Shown: positions 35,069 to 44,542 of the stretch, piece by piece
Position numbering within the stretch: position 1 is the first letter of the stretch
How the letters are laid out: every line of letters begins with the position of its first letter
NCBI GenBank assembly: GCA_016937155.1
Contig: JAFGWM010000076.1
Location: forward strand, 1 to 50,236
Length of the DNA: 50,236 nucleotides
Source of the DNA: Deltaproteobacteria bacterium
GTDB taxonomy: Bacteria > Myxococcota_A > Polyangia > HGW-17
Reading direction: 5' to 3'
Program-made: the position numbers and the translations under genes
Notes under the pieces: generated by a model
Databases searched by the model: none
What the model saw: the letters and a program-made list of their open reading frames with translations, nothing else
Told to the model about the DNA's origin: nothing

Positions 35069-36280
35069 TCAGTCGTCCTTTATGGTTAATTGATATGCCA
35101 TACAGTTCGGCTCACCTTCATTGGTAAGAGATACTCTCACGTAATAGACACCATCGCTGTCGTATGGTCTTATTGTCAAAGAATTCCCTGCAGTGATGTT
35201 CTGACAGTTCCAGGTAGATTCATCAGTTTTATTGGCACCACTTACACATAGGGTGTGTGATGGGGAAGGACTGTAAACTCTTAATTCAACCTGAAGATTT
35301 TCCTGACAATTCCATACATTATTATAATTAAACTTAAAATAGTCAGCATGTGCTGTATTTTCATAGTCAGCAGGAATTTTAGCTGTTGTAAACTGCTGTG
35401 TAAAATCACAATCACTGTATGCGCCTAAAGAGATGGCTGCTTCTCCTGATACAGCGCCCTGGGTATCATCAGCACATTCACACCCATCCTGAGAATTAGA
35501 GTTGGCATCATAATAATTTGAATAACAGGCCACACCACAACTTCCATCAATGCATACAGCTTCTGTACCGGCTAATCCACTACCCTGACATACATCATAA
35601 CACATTGAGCAATGATCTGCTGTTCCCAACAGACCCTCGTCTATTTCACCATCGCAGTTGTTGTCCTCGCCATCACATGTTTCAGGGCCTGGAATCTGAC
35701 CAACACAATTACTCCATCCAAGTTCACCATGACATTCAATCACTCCTGAACAGCTTCCATAATCATTGGAATTAGAGCATGAACGCTGCACTCCCTCCCG
35801 GAAAATATTGCATGTACAGTCATTTGTATCAGGAATGCAAAGCTGTTCTCCATCAGTCTGTGGAACACATGAGAATCCATCAGGACAATCATCCATGGAA
35901 CAATCCATCAGACAATAATTCCCGGTACCAACCGTTCTGCAAACGCCTCCGATTGATTCACACTGTGAATCATTTGAGCATGAATGACAAACCGCATCCT
36001 CATTAATTTCTCTGCACAGGCCCATTGGCGGGTCAGTTTCTTCAGGAGCACAGTAAAATCCATCTGCACAATCATCAGCATCGTAACAATACCGAGTGCA
36101 CCCCGTACCGCCATTCATATCAATACATCTCCCGGATTCACACTGACTTGAAGCAGCACAGGGAACTGCAAAATCGCTTACTACGCCATAATTAAAATCA
36201 CTGGATGAACTCCCGCCATCAGGACATCCCTGAAGAAAAAGAATAGTAAATGCTACTGGAAGAAATTTTAATCTGTTCAT
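35069..36280 (-). CDS. MopE-like Cys-rich lipoprotein (upstream copy)
   Basis: 403-aa paralogue of the next gene. Signal peptide MNRLKFLPVAFTILFLQGC with lipobox, then Cys-rich modules (CAASSQCESGRC, CYDADDCADGFYC, CSNDSQCESIGGVC). It has the motif CDGEDNNCDGEIDEG and GLLGTADHCSMCYDVC, then a C-terminal beta domain. Order of modules is the same as in the downstream copy, so the pair arose by tandem duplication and has diverged strongly. Start at 36280 is fixed by GAGGAG seven bases upstream and by the signal peptide; the longer frame to 36301 is not needed. Confidence 0.75.
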   Translation of the reverse strand: MNRLKFLPVAFTILFLQGCPDGGSSSSDFNYGVVSDFAVPCAASSQCESGRCIDMNGGTGCTRYCYDADDCADGFYCAPEETDPPMGLCREINEDAVCHSCSNDSQCESIGGVCRTVGTGNYCLMDCSMDDCPDGFSCVPQTDGEQLCIPDTNDCTCNIFREGVQRSCSNSNDYGSCSGVIECHGELGWSNCVGQIPGPETCDGEDNNCDGEIDEGLLGTADHCSMCYDVCQGSGLAGTEAVCIDGSCGVACYSNYYDANSNSQDGCECADDTQGAVSGEAAISLGAYSDCDFTQQFTTAKIPADYENTAHADYFKFNYNNVWNCQENLQVELRVYSPSPSHTLCVSGANKTDESTWNCQNITAGNSLTIRPYDSDGVYYVRVSLTNEGEPNCMAYQLTIKDD

Positions 36281-36432
36281 GATCTCCTCACCACTTATCA
36301 TTTATACCAGAAAATGCAGAACATGCACATTACAATTATAAATTCATGAAAATGATGCAATGCTGCAAGTGCGTCATAATAATTGATTAAATTATGATTC
36401 CCAGCGCTCTCTACAATGAAACTGTTTCAAAT

Positions 36433-37086
36433 TCAACTTTTTTTATTAACTGCAACCTTCAACCTTGCCGGAGTACCAAAAGCGGTGACATTTGACGGTA
36501 TATGACTCAACACAGTACTGCCAGCCCCGATTATTGTATTTTCCCCTATTTTTATTTCCTGAATAACGGTTGCCCCTGCTCCAATGAATGTTAATTTTCC
36601 ACAGGTCACGCCTCCGCATAAAGTGGTGTGCGGAGCAACATGTGTAAAATCACCAAGTTCACAGTCATGATCAACCACTGCCCCAGAGTTAATTATAACA
36701 CCTTCTCCCAGTGTGGTTCCAGGTCCTACTACAGCACCGGCACAGATACAGCATCCCCTCCCCAGGTGGACTCCAGGGCTTACAATAGATTCAGGATGCA
36801 CGACACTTATTATGGGTATGGAATGTTCAAGAAATAATTCAGTCAGTTCTTTTCTGAGTTTATTGTCTCCAATTGCTATAACTGCAGCGTCAAAAGGATA
36901 AGGCTTTTTTCCCAGTAGCTTATGGGTTCCAAAATAAGGTCTTCCATTATGCATGCTGCCGCTGCGGCTTTCATCCTTATCCATGAATCCTGCTACTGGA
37001 ATCTGTTTTATAGCAAGAATTTCATATACAACTTTAGAATGGCCACCGGTTCCATAGATCACAACGCTGGGATTATCACGTGACAT
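36433..37086 (-). CDS. NeuD-family sugar O-acyltransferase
   Basis: 217-aa acyltransferase of the NeuD/PglD type. An N-terminal Rossmann-like part binds the sugar nucleotide (VIYGTGGHSKVVYEILA, VIAIGDNKLRKEL). It is followed by left-handed beta-helix hexapeptides (SPGVHLGRGCCICAGAVVGPG..., NSGAVVDHDCELGDFTHVAPH) with the catalytic His in VDHDCELGDF. Relatives acetylate sialic acid or bacillosamine-type sugars on surface glycans. It follows the Ser/Thr kinase gene by 66 bp and has no nucleotide-sugar genes beside it, so the substrate is unknown. Confidence 0.88.
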   Translation of the reverse strand: MSRDNPSVVIYGTGGHSKVVYEILAIKQIPVAGFMDKDESRSGSMHNGRPYFGTHKLLGKKPYPFDAAVIAIGDNKLRKELTELFLEHSIPIISVVHPESIVSPGVHLGRGCCICAGAVVGPGTTLGEGVIINSGAVVDHDCELGDFTHVAPHTTLCGGVTCGKLTFIGAGATVIQEIKIGENTIIGAGSTVLSHIPSNVTAFGTPARLKVAVNKKS

Positions 37087-37152
37087 TACAATCTCCTGTA
37101 TTTAAGGGATGATAATCCTGGGATGTTTTCCGGTCAACAAGAACAGTCTCTT

Positions 37153-38700
37153 TTATTTCTTTTTAGGAACCGTGGTTCGTCCAGATTTGGTGCTGGTTAC
37201 AGCCTTTTTGGTATTGAGTGGTACTTTATTTGAGGGAGGTTTGTGAATGTCAGTGGATGTTTTTTCAATGTAACTGGTTTTTCTCCAGTTTAACTCAATA
37301 TCCACTGAACCATCCAGTTGAAAAGTCTGGGTTTGAGGGTCATATCCTGCCTTATATGCTCTGAGCAGTACTTTTACACCTCTGGGTGCTCTTACTGAAA
37401 ACGGGGTTTTTTGTTTTGTTGCTAAAGCTTTACCATCGACGAGTATATCAACTTCTACTCCGGCAGAAGTACTGGTAACTGATATCTCGTATGTTCTGGT
37501 CGAATTTTTCTTCATTGAATGTACAGTCTGGATTTCCACAACAGTTTCTTTTTTTGTTTCCTGAACCTCAATTTGTGGCTGTCTATTGAGAAATGAGACA
37601 ACTCTTTTCCAGATAACCCAGCCTAACACTCCAGCTCCCGCAACCATCAGAACCATGAAAAACAGAAAAAGTTTTCCCTCCCTGTCTTTTGGAGCCTGAT
37701 AAGTGGTAGGCTGTTTGTCTACCCCTGACATTCCTTTACGTATTCTTGAAAGTTCATCGTCAATATTTTCGACTTTATCAATACTGACCATCTCAGCTAT
37801 GAGATCCGGACTTACAAGAGCAGCGGCTTCTTTTAAATCATCAAAAAGCTCCGTAACACTGTTTTGTCTCTCATTTGGATTTTTTTCCAGCGTTCTGTTT
37901 ACAACTTCACATACCTTAAGAGGTAAGCCTCGTGTAACCTTCTCAAGCTTCAAGGGTGGTTCACTTACCTGCTTAAAAAGTAACTCTCGGGGTGTTTTTG
38001 CGTTCAGGGGAAATTTATCAGAAAGCATTTTAAAAAGAATTACGCCAAGAGAATAAATGTCACTGCATGCACCAATCTCTTCAACACTTCCACTTGCCTG
38101 TTCAGGACTCATGTAAAGGGGTGTCCCCATTACCATTCCCTTGCTTGTGGCATATTTACTTTTTATTGTGCCTCCCATTAATTTTGCAATACCAAAATCA
38201 AGTATTTTAACATCAAATCGGCCATCTGATTCTTCAACAATAATATTATCCGGCTTCAAATCTCTGTGAATTATTCCATGATCGTGTGCAGCCTGAAGTC
38301 CATTTGCTATACCCTTAAGTATTTTAAGGGTTTCCCTGATAGAAAGAGGTGCTCTTTTTTTAATGATTTCTGCAAGTTCAACACCGTGGAGTAATTCCAT
38401 AGTGAAGTATGCCCGTCCATCTTTCAATTCCCCGAAATCATATATCTGTATAATATTCGGATGATTAATCAGATTTACAGCTCTAGCCTCAGCATTGAAT
38501 CTTTTCAGCATTTCTTCATCGGCACTGAAAGCGGGATCCAGTACTTTGATTGCAACTTCCCTTTCTATACTGGGGTGTTTTCCAAGATAAACATCACCGA
38601 AGGCACCACTTCCAATAAGTGAATGAATCCTGTAGTTACCAACAAACTCACCAATCAGGCCATCTTCAGGTTCTGTTTCCTGGCGTTTTTTTTGTGACAT
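37153..38700 (-). CDS. Transmembrane Ser/Thr protein kinase with PEGA-like C-terminal region
   Basis: 515-aa Hanks-type kinase. The glycine loop is IGSGAFGDVYLG (29-40), ATP lysine Lys52, the catalytic loop HRDLKPDN (145-152), DFG (168-170), and an activation segment ending in TPLYMSPEQ. A single membrane helix is at about 344-364. The outer part (about 375-480) has EISVTSTSAGVEVDILVDGK and VLLRAYKAGYDPQTQTFQLDG, a PEGA-like beta domain, then a Lys/Thr-rich tail. This inside-out layout is common in Myxococcota. The start at 38700 has AGG five bases upstream and overlaps the ygiQ-like gene by 35 bp; the longer frame to 38757 is not needed. Confidence 0.88.
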   Translation of the reverse strand: MSQKKRQETEPEDGLIGEFVGNYRIHSLIGSGAFGDVYLGKHPSIEREVAIKVLDPAFSADEEMLKRFNAEARAVNLINHPNIIQIYDFGELKDGRAYFTMELLHGVELAEIIKKRAPLSIRETLKILKGIANGLQAAHDHGIIHRDLKPDNIIVEESDGRFDVKILDFGIAKLMGGTIKSKYATSKGMVMGTPLYMSPEQASGSVEEIGACSDIYSLGVILFKMLSDKFPLNAKTPRELLFKQVSEPPLKLEKVTRGLPLKVCEVVNRTLEKNPNERQNSVTELFDDLKEAAALVSPDLIAEMVSIDKVENIDDELSRIRKGMSGVDKQPTTYQAPKDREGKLFLFFMVLMVAGAGVLGWVIWKRVVSFLNRQPQIEVQETKKETVVEIQTVHSMKKNSTRTYEISVTSTSAGVEVDILVDGKALATKQKTPFSVRAPRGVKVLLRAYKAGYDPQTQTFQLDGSVDIELNWRKTSYIEKTSTDIHKPPSNKVPLNTKKAVTSTKSGRTTVPKKK

Positions 38701-40468
38701 CTTTACCTGTTTTCTTTCCTCGCCTGACTGCCTTTGCAGAATTGCGTGGGGGAACAAGGGTATACCGTTGTTTCAATTTCCCTGCCGGTGTTCGTTCAAC
38801 AAACAACTTTTCTCCCGTAAACGGATGCACCCCGGTATAAAACATAACCGAAGAAACCGTGGATGGCAGAGGAATAAAATCCTGAGCCTGTTCTACCATA
38901 AGTTTTTCTTTCTTCAAAAACCTCGATGCATTAATCATAAAAGAAAATGTACAACCAGGGTGAGAAGACATCACATATGGCACAAGAAACTGATTATTTT
39001 TTCTGTACTTACGAAACTTTTTGAGAAAGGAGAGGAAGACATGATTTTGCGGCTTATTCATAAGCCTTAATACATCATCTTCTGTGTGTTCAGGAGCAAT
39101 CTTTAAAAGCCCACCAACATGTTCTTCAAGAAGTTGACTTATATAAGTATCATCATCAATGCACAGATCAAAGCGAATTCCACTTGCGATAAATACTCTC
39201 TTCACTCCTGGAACATTGCTGACTGCAGTATACAAGTCAAGAAGTTGAGAGTGATCCTTGTCTAAAAACTTGCATGGTTTAGGCATAAGGCAGCCTTTTC
39301 TGGAGCAGCCCTTCATTTTACCATCATTTTTACAACCCATTTTATACATATTTGCACTAGGGCCCCCAAGATCCGTAATTACTCCCTTGAATTCCGGAAT
39401 TTTCGTAAGTATTTCTACTTCCCTTATTATTGAATTCTTACTTCTGGACTGAATAATTCCTCCCTGATTTACATATATGCTGCAGAAATGACACCCACCG
39501 AAACAACCACGGTGAATTGTAATACTCCATCTCACAGTTTCAAGGGCGGGAACTTTCTGCTGATAATCGATATGTTGAGTTCTGGAAAAGGGAAGACTAT
39601 ATATTTCATCAAGCATATCAGTATCAATTGGAGCCGCAGGTGGATTTATTCTGACCCAGCGACTCAGATGTTTCTGCCAGAGAATGCGCCCTGTCCACGG
39701 ATTCTGGTTTTTATAAAAAACATTAAAGGCCCTGACGAATTCCTCTTTATCTGAAACACATCTTTCCAGGGGCGGCAGTTCGATTCCCGATTCATTTATT
39801 TGATCAAAAACAGCAGTACCCGGTATTTCCTTGAAACTGTTATCTGTTATGACTGATTTTCTTGAGCCATGATGTCTTTCAACTACTTTAAGCAGTTCCT
39901 TTAACTGAGTTTCAGCATTACCATAAATAAGCATGTCGACTTTTGAATCAGCTAGGATGCTTCCTTTGATAGAATCTGACCAGTAGTCATAATGAGAAAT
40001 AAGCCTTCCTGAGACTTCAATACCGCCTGCAATAACAAGTATGTTTTTCCATATCTGACGACATAAACCTGCATATACTATTGTTGCTCGGTTTGGTCTT
40101 GCACCGTGTTTTCCCCCTGGTGTATACGGGTCATCATGACGTAATTTTATTGTAGCAGTGTAATGGTGCAGCATTGAATCAAGATTTCCCGCTGTAACAG
40201 CAGCAAACAGGGCAGGCCTTCCCAGATGCGCTAAACTGGACGAATTTTTCCAGTCAGGCTGGGAAATAATACCAACCCGGTATCCAAGATGTTCAATCCA
40301 TCGTCCAATAATTGCTGCGCCAAAGGAAGGATGATCCACATAGGCATCACCAGTGATAATGATCACATCCAGATATGATTTAGACGGGTCAAAATCTTTT
40401 ATGGAAGAGAGATAACCCCTAGCGACCAGATCCTCAGTGGATACTGGCAGAAAATCGCTTCTGTTCAT
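38666..40468 (-). CDS. YgiQ-family radical SAM protein
   Basis: 600-aa radical SAM enzyme. The N-terminal domain (SYLDVIIITGDAYVDHPSFGAAIIGRWIE-type block, about 25-75) is the B12-binding-like YgiQ N-terminus. The cluster motif is CFGGCHFC in the middle. DLGGPSANMYKMGC follows, then C-terminal SSHPGCTF and VMFYTGVHPFTGEK, all family signatures. YgiQ reactions are unknown. The basic tail (PRNSAKAVRRGKKTGKDVTKK) overlaps the start of the kinase gene. Start at ATG 40468 is backed by AAGGGA; the methyltransferase gene upstream ends 15 bases into this gene. Confidence 0.9.
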   Translation of the reverse strand: MNRSDFLPVSTEDLVARGYLSSIKDFDPSKSYLDVIIITGDAYVDHPSFGAAIIGRWIEHLGYRVGIISQPDWKNSSSLAHLGRPALFAAVTAGNLDSMLHHYTATIKLRHDDPYTPGGKHGARPNRATIVYAGLCRQIWKNILVIAGGIEVSGRLISHYDYWSDSIKGSILADSKVDMLIYGNAETQLKELLKVVERHHGSRKSVITDNSFKEIPGTAVFDQINESGIELPPLERCVSDKEEFVRAFNVFYKNQNPWTGRILWQKHLSRWVRINPPAAPIDTDMLDEIYSLPFSRTQHIDYQQKVPALETVRWSITIHRGCFGGCHFCSIYVNQGGIIQSRSKNSIIREVEILTKIPEFKGVITDLGGPSANMYKMGCKNDGKMKGCSRKGCLMPKPCKFLDKDHSQLLDLYTAVSNVPGVKRVFIASGIRFDLCIDDDTYISQLLEEHVGGLLKIAPEHTEDDVLRLMNKPQNHVFLSFLKKFRKYRKNNQFLVPYVMSSHPGCTFSFMINASRFLKKEKLMVEQAQDFIPLPSTVSSVMFYTGVHPFTGEKLFVERTPAGKLKQRYTLVPPRNSAKAVRRGKKTGKDVTKKTPGNRT

Positions 40469-40482
40469 TTTTCCCTTATTTG

Positions 40483-41583
40483 TTAACACTCTGAAGTTTT
40501 AGTCAGTACAAGCACAATACCTGGACTGTGAGGACCTAAAAAAACATCCGGGGTAATAAAACTTCCGGATACAGAATTAACCTGAAAACCGCAATCTCTT
40601 ACAATATCATTTAATTCACCTGTGGTGTAGGCTCTCACAAGAATTTTATGATTTCTCTGTCTTCCATTATAGAAAGCAGTATTTCTTTTTATTGAAACAC
40701 AGCCGTTTTCCTGAAGGAAATAGCTCTCATCCATAACCATACATCCATTTCCTTCCCACCATATTCTGGATGGAAGCACACTGACTGCAAAATCTCGGTT
40801 CACTGCCTGAATAACGGCTTTCCCTCCAGTTTTAAGATGTCTGTTCATTAATCTAATAATTTCAAGGTTTTCAGAATCACTGAAATAACCAAAGCTTCCG
40901 CCTATAAGGTAGACACCGTCAAACTGCTCTTTAGTATGAAAGTCTCTCATATCCTTTTTCAGAAAATTAACATTTACACCCAGTTCCTTTGCAACCTGAG
41001 ATGCCTGAAGCAAAAATGGGACACTTGTATCAATTCCCGTGATTTCTGCACCAGTGGAAGATAGTGCAATTGCATGCCGTCCGTCTCCACAACCTATATC
41101 CAGTATTGATTTGCCATCCTCCAAAGGAAGATTGTTTTTCAGGAAATCGACCTCAATCTCAGTAAGTTTTCTCGAAGGAGGACGAAGTGTCATCAGATAT
41201 TCATCATCAAAAAAGTTATCACTCCAACTGGCTTCTTTTTTCACAGGAGTTGGTGGTGGTTTTTTCTCCTGTGTGGCGGCAACGGGGGTTGGCGGGGGTT
41301 TAGGCGCTTCGTCATCCACCTGAATTACCATCTCACCGATATCCTCCACATCATCATCATCTGCATGAGACGTTTCTTCAATAATAACGTCATCATCAAC
41401 TATTGATATTTCATCTGAAACTTCCGAGGAATTAATATATCCGGCATTTATTGAAAGTTCGGGGATACTGACATTCATTCCAGTGAGTCCAAGCATGGAG
41501 ATATAAGCATGGACCTCATCATCAGTTTCAAGCTCTACACCAATATTTTCAAGTTCTTCCCTGGTAAACAGAATTCTTTCCAT
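40483..41583 (-). CDS. Class I SAM-dependent methyltransferase with long acidic/proline-rich N-terminus
   Basis: 366-aa protein. The first about 145 residues are low complexity: a short helical start, a strongly acidic Val/Ile/Asp region (EISIVDDDVIIEETSHADDD...) and two PPPTPV repeats. The catalytic domain follows, with the SAM loop ILDIGCGDGRHAIAL, GIDTSVPFLLQA, DGVYLIGGSFGYFSD and a C-terminal FITPDVFLG-like segment. Substrate unknown. It sits between psd and the ygiQ-like gene, all on one strand. ATG 41583 was preferred over the frame opening at 41613 because of a G-rich site (GGGCGGG) just before it. Confidence 0.8.
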   Translation of the reverse strand: MERILFTREELENIGVELETDDEVHAYISMLGLTGMNVSIPELSINAGYINSSEVSDEISIVDDDVIIEETSHADDDDVEDIGEMVIQVDDEAPKPPPTPVAATQEKKPPPTPVKKEASWSDNFFDDEYLMTLRPPSRKLTEIEVDFLKNNLPLEDGKSILDIGCGDGRHAIALSSTGAEITGIDTSVPFLLQASQVAKELGVNVNFLKKDMRDFHTKEQFDGVYLIGGSFGYFSDSENLEIIRLMNRHLKTGGKAVIQAVNRDFAVSVLPSRIWWEGNGCMVMDESYFLQENGCVSIKRNTAFYNGRQRNHKILVRAYTTGELNDIVRDCGFQVNSVSGSFITPDVFLGPHSPGIVLVLTKTSEC

Positions 41584-41649
41584 ATTTCCCGCCCTTTTGC
41601 CGTATCTTACCACCTGTATTAAGAAAATGAAAAGAAAAATTATATGGAA

Positions 41650-42510
41650 TCAGTGTAATATACCAATTTGTCTACCCATTGTCAGGGGCATACCTGTTTC
41701 AAGTGCAGGTAATAATTCTCCCATATCTTTTTCAAGAACGACCACAACCGTTGAACCAAGATGGAAGATACCCAGTTCATCACCCCTCTTTTTTTCAACT
41801 TTTGAGAAATGCTCTTTATCAAAAATCTTCCAGTCGGGATGAGTTCCTTCCACCAGAGGAAGATAACTTAAGGACATATTGCCAACCCCCATGGCTGCAA
41901 TCATCACAACTGCAGCTTTCCTTCCGGTAGGAGCTTCACACACAGTAACTATCCTTTCGTTTATGCAGTAGAGATTCTGTACATTCAACGTTGAAAATTC
42001 ACCAACCGGAAAGCACTGTCCGTCTATGTGGCGGAACGATATAACAGTCCCATCCAGAGGAAAGTGAACCCTGTGATAGTCATGAGGACTCAGATATACA
42101 GTAAAATATTTACCATAATTCAATTCCTTTCCAAGAATCCGGTCTCCTAAAAGCTCCGAAAGGGTATAATTTATACCTTTGGCCTGAATTAAGGTATCCT
42201 CCTGGACAGTACCAAAAGAGGCAAGGTGTCCATCTGAAGGGGAAACAATGCTACCAGGAGCCATATCAACAGTTCTTGCTCCCGCTTTGAGTCTGCGGGT
42301 AAACAGAGCATCAAGAGTAGGATAGTTTTCAATATCCAGTTCAGCTTCATCCCTCATTAAGGATACTGCATGAGAAAACACTCTGTTCTGAAGCCTGGAA
42401 ACCATGGAAGGAAACCTGATAGCGGCCCATTTGCCAACGGCGGAACTGAATGCTTTTTTAGGAAATAATTCAAGTGCTTTTAATTTGATTTCATCTACTG
42501 AATGCTTCAT
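41650..42510 (-). CDS. psd: Phosphatidylserine decarboxylase proenzyme
   Basis: 286-aa pyruvoyl enzyme making phosphatidylethanolamine. The self-cleavage site LGST in FHLGSTVVVVLEKD, near residue 255, would yield the pyruvoyl group, and the His/Asp site is seen in PHDYHRVHFPLDG. Also present are RRLKAGARTV, PSDGHLASFG and KGINYTLSELLG. Length suits the long (Gram-negative, membrane-associated) class. AAGGGG precedes the ATG. It is the first gene of the minus-strand cluster down to the NeuD-like gene and divergent from the UbiA-family gene. Confidence 0.96.
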   Translation of the reverse strand: MKHSVDEIKLKALELFPKKAFSSAVGKWAAIRFPSMVSRLQNRVFSHAVSLMRDEAELDIENYPTLDALFTRRLKAGARTVDMAPGSIVSPSDGHLASFGTVQEDTLIQAKGINYTLSELLGDRILGKELNYGKYFTVYLSPHDYHRVHFPLDGTVISFRHIDGQCFPVGEFSTLNVQNLYCINERIVTVCEAPTGRKAAVVMIAAMGVGNMSLSYLPLVEGTHPDWKIFDKEHFSKVEKKRGDELGIFHLGSTVVVVLEKDMGELLPALETGMPLTMGRQIGILH

Positions 42511-42633
42511 TTTTCACCCCTTCAGAGTAGTCAATCTAACACTCAAACAGGAATAATCAATACCCCGTCTATCCTGATAATGTTGAGTATGCCTGTACAA
42601 TCGACATTAATATGTTACATTATTCAGCTGATA

Positions 42634-43518
42634 ATGATGTTATTTTCTATTTATCCTTATATTTCACTTCTAAGACCTTCCCAGTGGGTTAAAAACCTAC
42701 TGGTGTTTTCCCCTATGGTTTTTGCAGGTGCTGCAACTGAAATTAACAGTATTCTATACTCATCAGTCGCTTTTTTTCTGTTCTGCCTGAATAGTGGCAG
42801 TGTGTATATATTAAATGATTATAATGACATCCAGAGAGATAGAATTCATCCCACAAAAAGATTACGACCACTTGCTTCAGGAGAAATATCGAAATCTGCC
42901 TCACTTGTTTTTCTCGTTGTAATTCTTTCACTTATGCTAACTGGCGCCTCATTGCTTTCAGTTAATTTTCTTCTGACAACGCTTGGGTATTTCTCGTTAA
43001 ATATACTTTATACATTCAGACTCAAACATGTTCCCTGGCTTGATATTATTAGTATTTCCACTGGGTTTATCCTTCGGATTCTTGCAGGAGCTGTTGCTGT
43101 GGGAGTTTCACTTTCAATGTGGTTGATTGTGAATACTTTTTTCCTGGCTGCATTACTTGGATTTGGCAAAAGATATCATGAACTTCTAGTTTTGGGAAGC
43201 CAGGCCAGTGAAACACGCCCCGTACTTGCATTTTATAAATTGAAGACATTAAGAGATGTGTTGAGATCACTTCCAGTTATTATTTCATTAAGTTTTCTGG
43301 GCTGGTGCTTTGCCCCTGACAGATTGAGTGGAGCTGATCCACTTCTTCTGGCACTTACAACTCCAGTGATCACTTTTGCACTGTACAGATTTTATCTGAT
43401 ATGCTCCAGCACTGAATCGAAATCAAGTCCAACTGAAAACATGCTTAAGGATATACCACTTATAATTGCCAGTGTAATCTGGAGTTCATCAATAATCTTG
43501 ATTTTTTATTTTATATAG
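42634..43518 (+). CDS. UbiA-family prenyltransferase, decaprenyl-phosphate phosphoribosyltransferase-like
   Basis: Integral membrane protein of about 294 aa with roughly eight or nine hydrophobic segments. SLLRPSQWVKNLLVFSPMVFAG and NDYNDIQRDRIHPTKRLRPLASG are hallmarks of the branch that joins 5-phosphoribosyl diphosphate to a polyprenyl phosphate (DPPR synthase-like), rather than of quinone biosynthesis. The frame is open from 42502, but that would overlap the divergent psd start. I chose the ATG pair at 42634/42637, though the ribosome site is weak. It converges on dgt with an 8-bp overlap of the ends. No epimerase partners (DprE1/E2-like) are nearby. Confidence 0.8.
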   Translation: MMLFSIYPYISLLRPSQWVKNLLVFSPMVFAGAATEINSILYSSVAFFLFCLNSGSVYILNDYNDIQRDRIHPTKRLRPLASGEISKSASLVFLVVILSLMLTGASLLSVNFLLTTLGYFSLNILYTFRLKHVPWLDIISISTGFILRILAGAVAVGVSLSMWLIVNTFFLAALLGFGKRYHELLVLGSQASETRPVLAFYKLKTLRDVLRSLPVIISLSFLGWCFAPDRLSGADPLLLALTTPVITFALYRFYLICSSTESKSSPTENMLKDIPLIIASVIWSSSIILIFYFI

Positions 43519-44542
43519 TTTTTGTGTCGTCACTGAACCAGGATCTTGGAACATTAATATCTTTCCACACTCTTATAGCATATCGGTCAGTCATTCCCGC
43601 AAGATAGTCAACAACAGCCTGCTCTTCTGATATATTCCGATTGAGTAAAAATGGATTTTCTATGTAATAAAACCATAAGTCACTCAAAAGTCGCTGGGCC
43701 TTTTCAAATTCGGTTCTTAACTGGGGCTTCATGTAACAGGAATCATATAAGAAATCTCTCATTAAACTCAGTGCTTCATGCATGTCATCAGACATTGATA
43801 TATCACCACCATTGTCAATATCGCTTGAATTAATGACATCAAGAACAAGACTGCTAATTCTGGTGCGATGAGAATCTCCCAGTTTTTTAATAATTTTTAA
43901 GGGAAGCTCGTCATTGGCAATTACTCCGGCTCGCATACCATCTTCAAGATCATGATTTACGTATGCAATTATATCCGCAAGACGAACCACCTGACCCTCA
44001 AGAGTTGAGGGTAGTACAGACTGACGATCTGTAAGTATAGGGCCCTTACCTTTAGAATGTTTTAGTATTCCGTTTTTCACATCCTCAGTAAGATTAAGTC
44101 CTTTGCCATTATTTTCAACAACTTCCACAACTCTAAGGCTTTGTATGCTATGATGGAAACCTTTTGAACATAATTTAGCAAGGATGCCTTCCCCACTATG
44201 GCCAAAGGGAGTATGACCAAGATCGTGCCCTAGCGATATTGCCTCACATAAATCCTCATTCAACTTCAGAGCAACACATATGGTTCTTGCAATCTGGCTT
44301 ACCTCGAGGGTATGAGTAAGCCTGTTTCGATAATGATCACCATCAGGATTCAGAAAAACCTGAGTTTTTCTTCCCAGTCGCCTGAATGCTTTTGAGTGAA
44401 TTATCCTGTCCCTGTCTCTCTGAAAAGCAGTTCTGACAGAACACTGCTCCTCTTTAACAGCTCTTTGAGCATCTGCGCTTTTTGCAGCTCTCGGATGAAG
44501 GTTTTTTAGTTCATACTCTTCAGTCAGAAGCCTTATAGTCAT
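43511..44542 (-). CDS. dgt: Deoxyguanosinetriphosphate triphosphohydrolase-like protein
   Basis: 343-aa HD-domain dNTPase that cleaves dNTPs to the nucleoside and triphosphate. The HD metal site is visible as HTLEVSQIARTI and LGHDLGHTPFGHSGE. RDRDRIIHSKAFRRLGRKTQVF at the N-terminus and ADIIAYVNHDLEDGMRAG are family blocks. The start overlaps the rnr stop (ATGA), so it is translationally coupled as last gene of the PilZ-propeller-rnr-dgt operon. Confidence 0.94.
   Translation of the reverse strand: MTIRLLTEEYELKNLHPRAAKSADAQRAVKEEQCSVRTAFQRDRDRIIHSKAFRRLGRKTQVFLNPDGDHYRNRLTHTLEVSQIARTICVALKLNEDLCEAISLGHDLGHTPFGHSGEGILAKLCSKGFHHSIQSLRVVEVVENNGKGLNLTEDVKNGILKHSKGKGPILTDRQSVLPSTLEGQVVRLADIIAYVNHDLEDGMRAGVIANDELPLKIIKKLGDSHRTRISSLVLDVINSSDIDNGGDISMSDDMHEALSLMRDFLYDSCYMKPQLRTEFEKAQRLLSDLWFYYIENPFLLNRNISEEQAVVDYLAGMTDRYAIRVWKDINVPRSWFSDDTKTI

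Noticed and set aside
36417-36429. TGAAACTGTTTCA palindrome upstream of the MopE-like pair
   Set aside because: It adjoins the end of the NeuD-like gene, far from the next start codon, and a one-base centre cannot form a hairpin; no supporting context.
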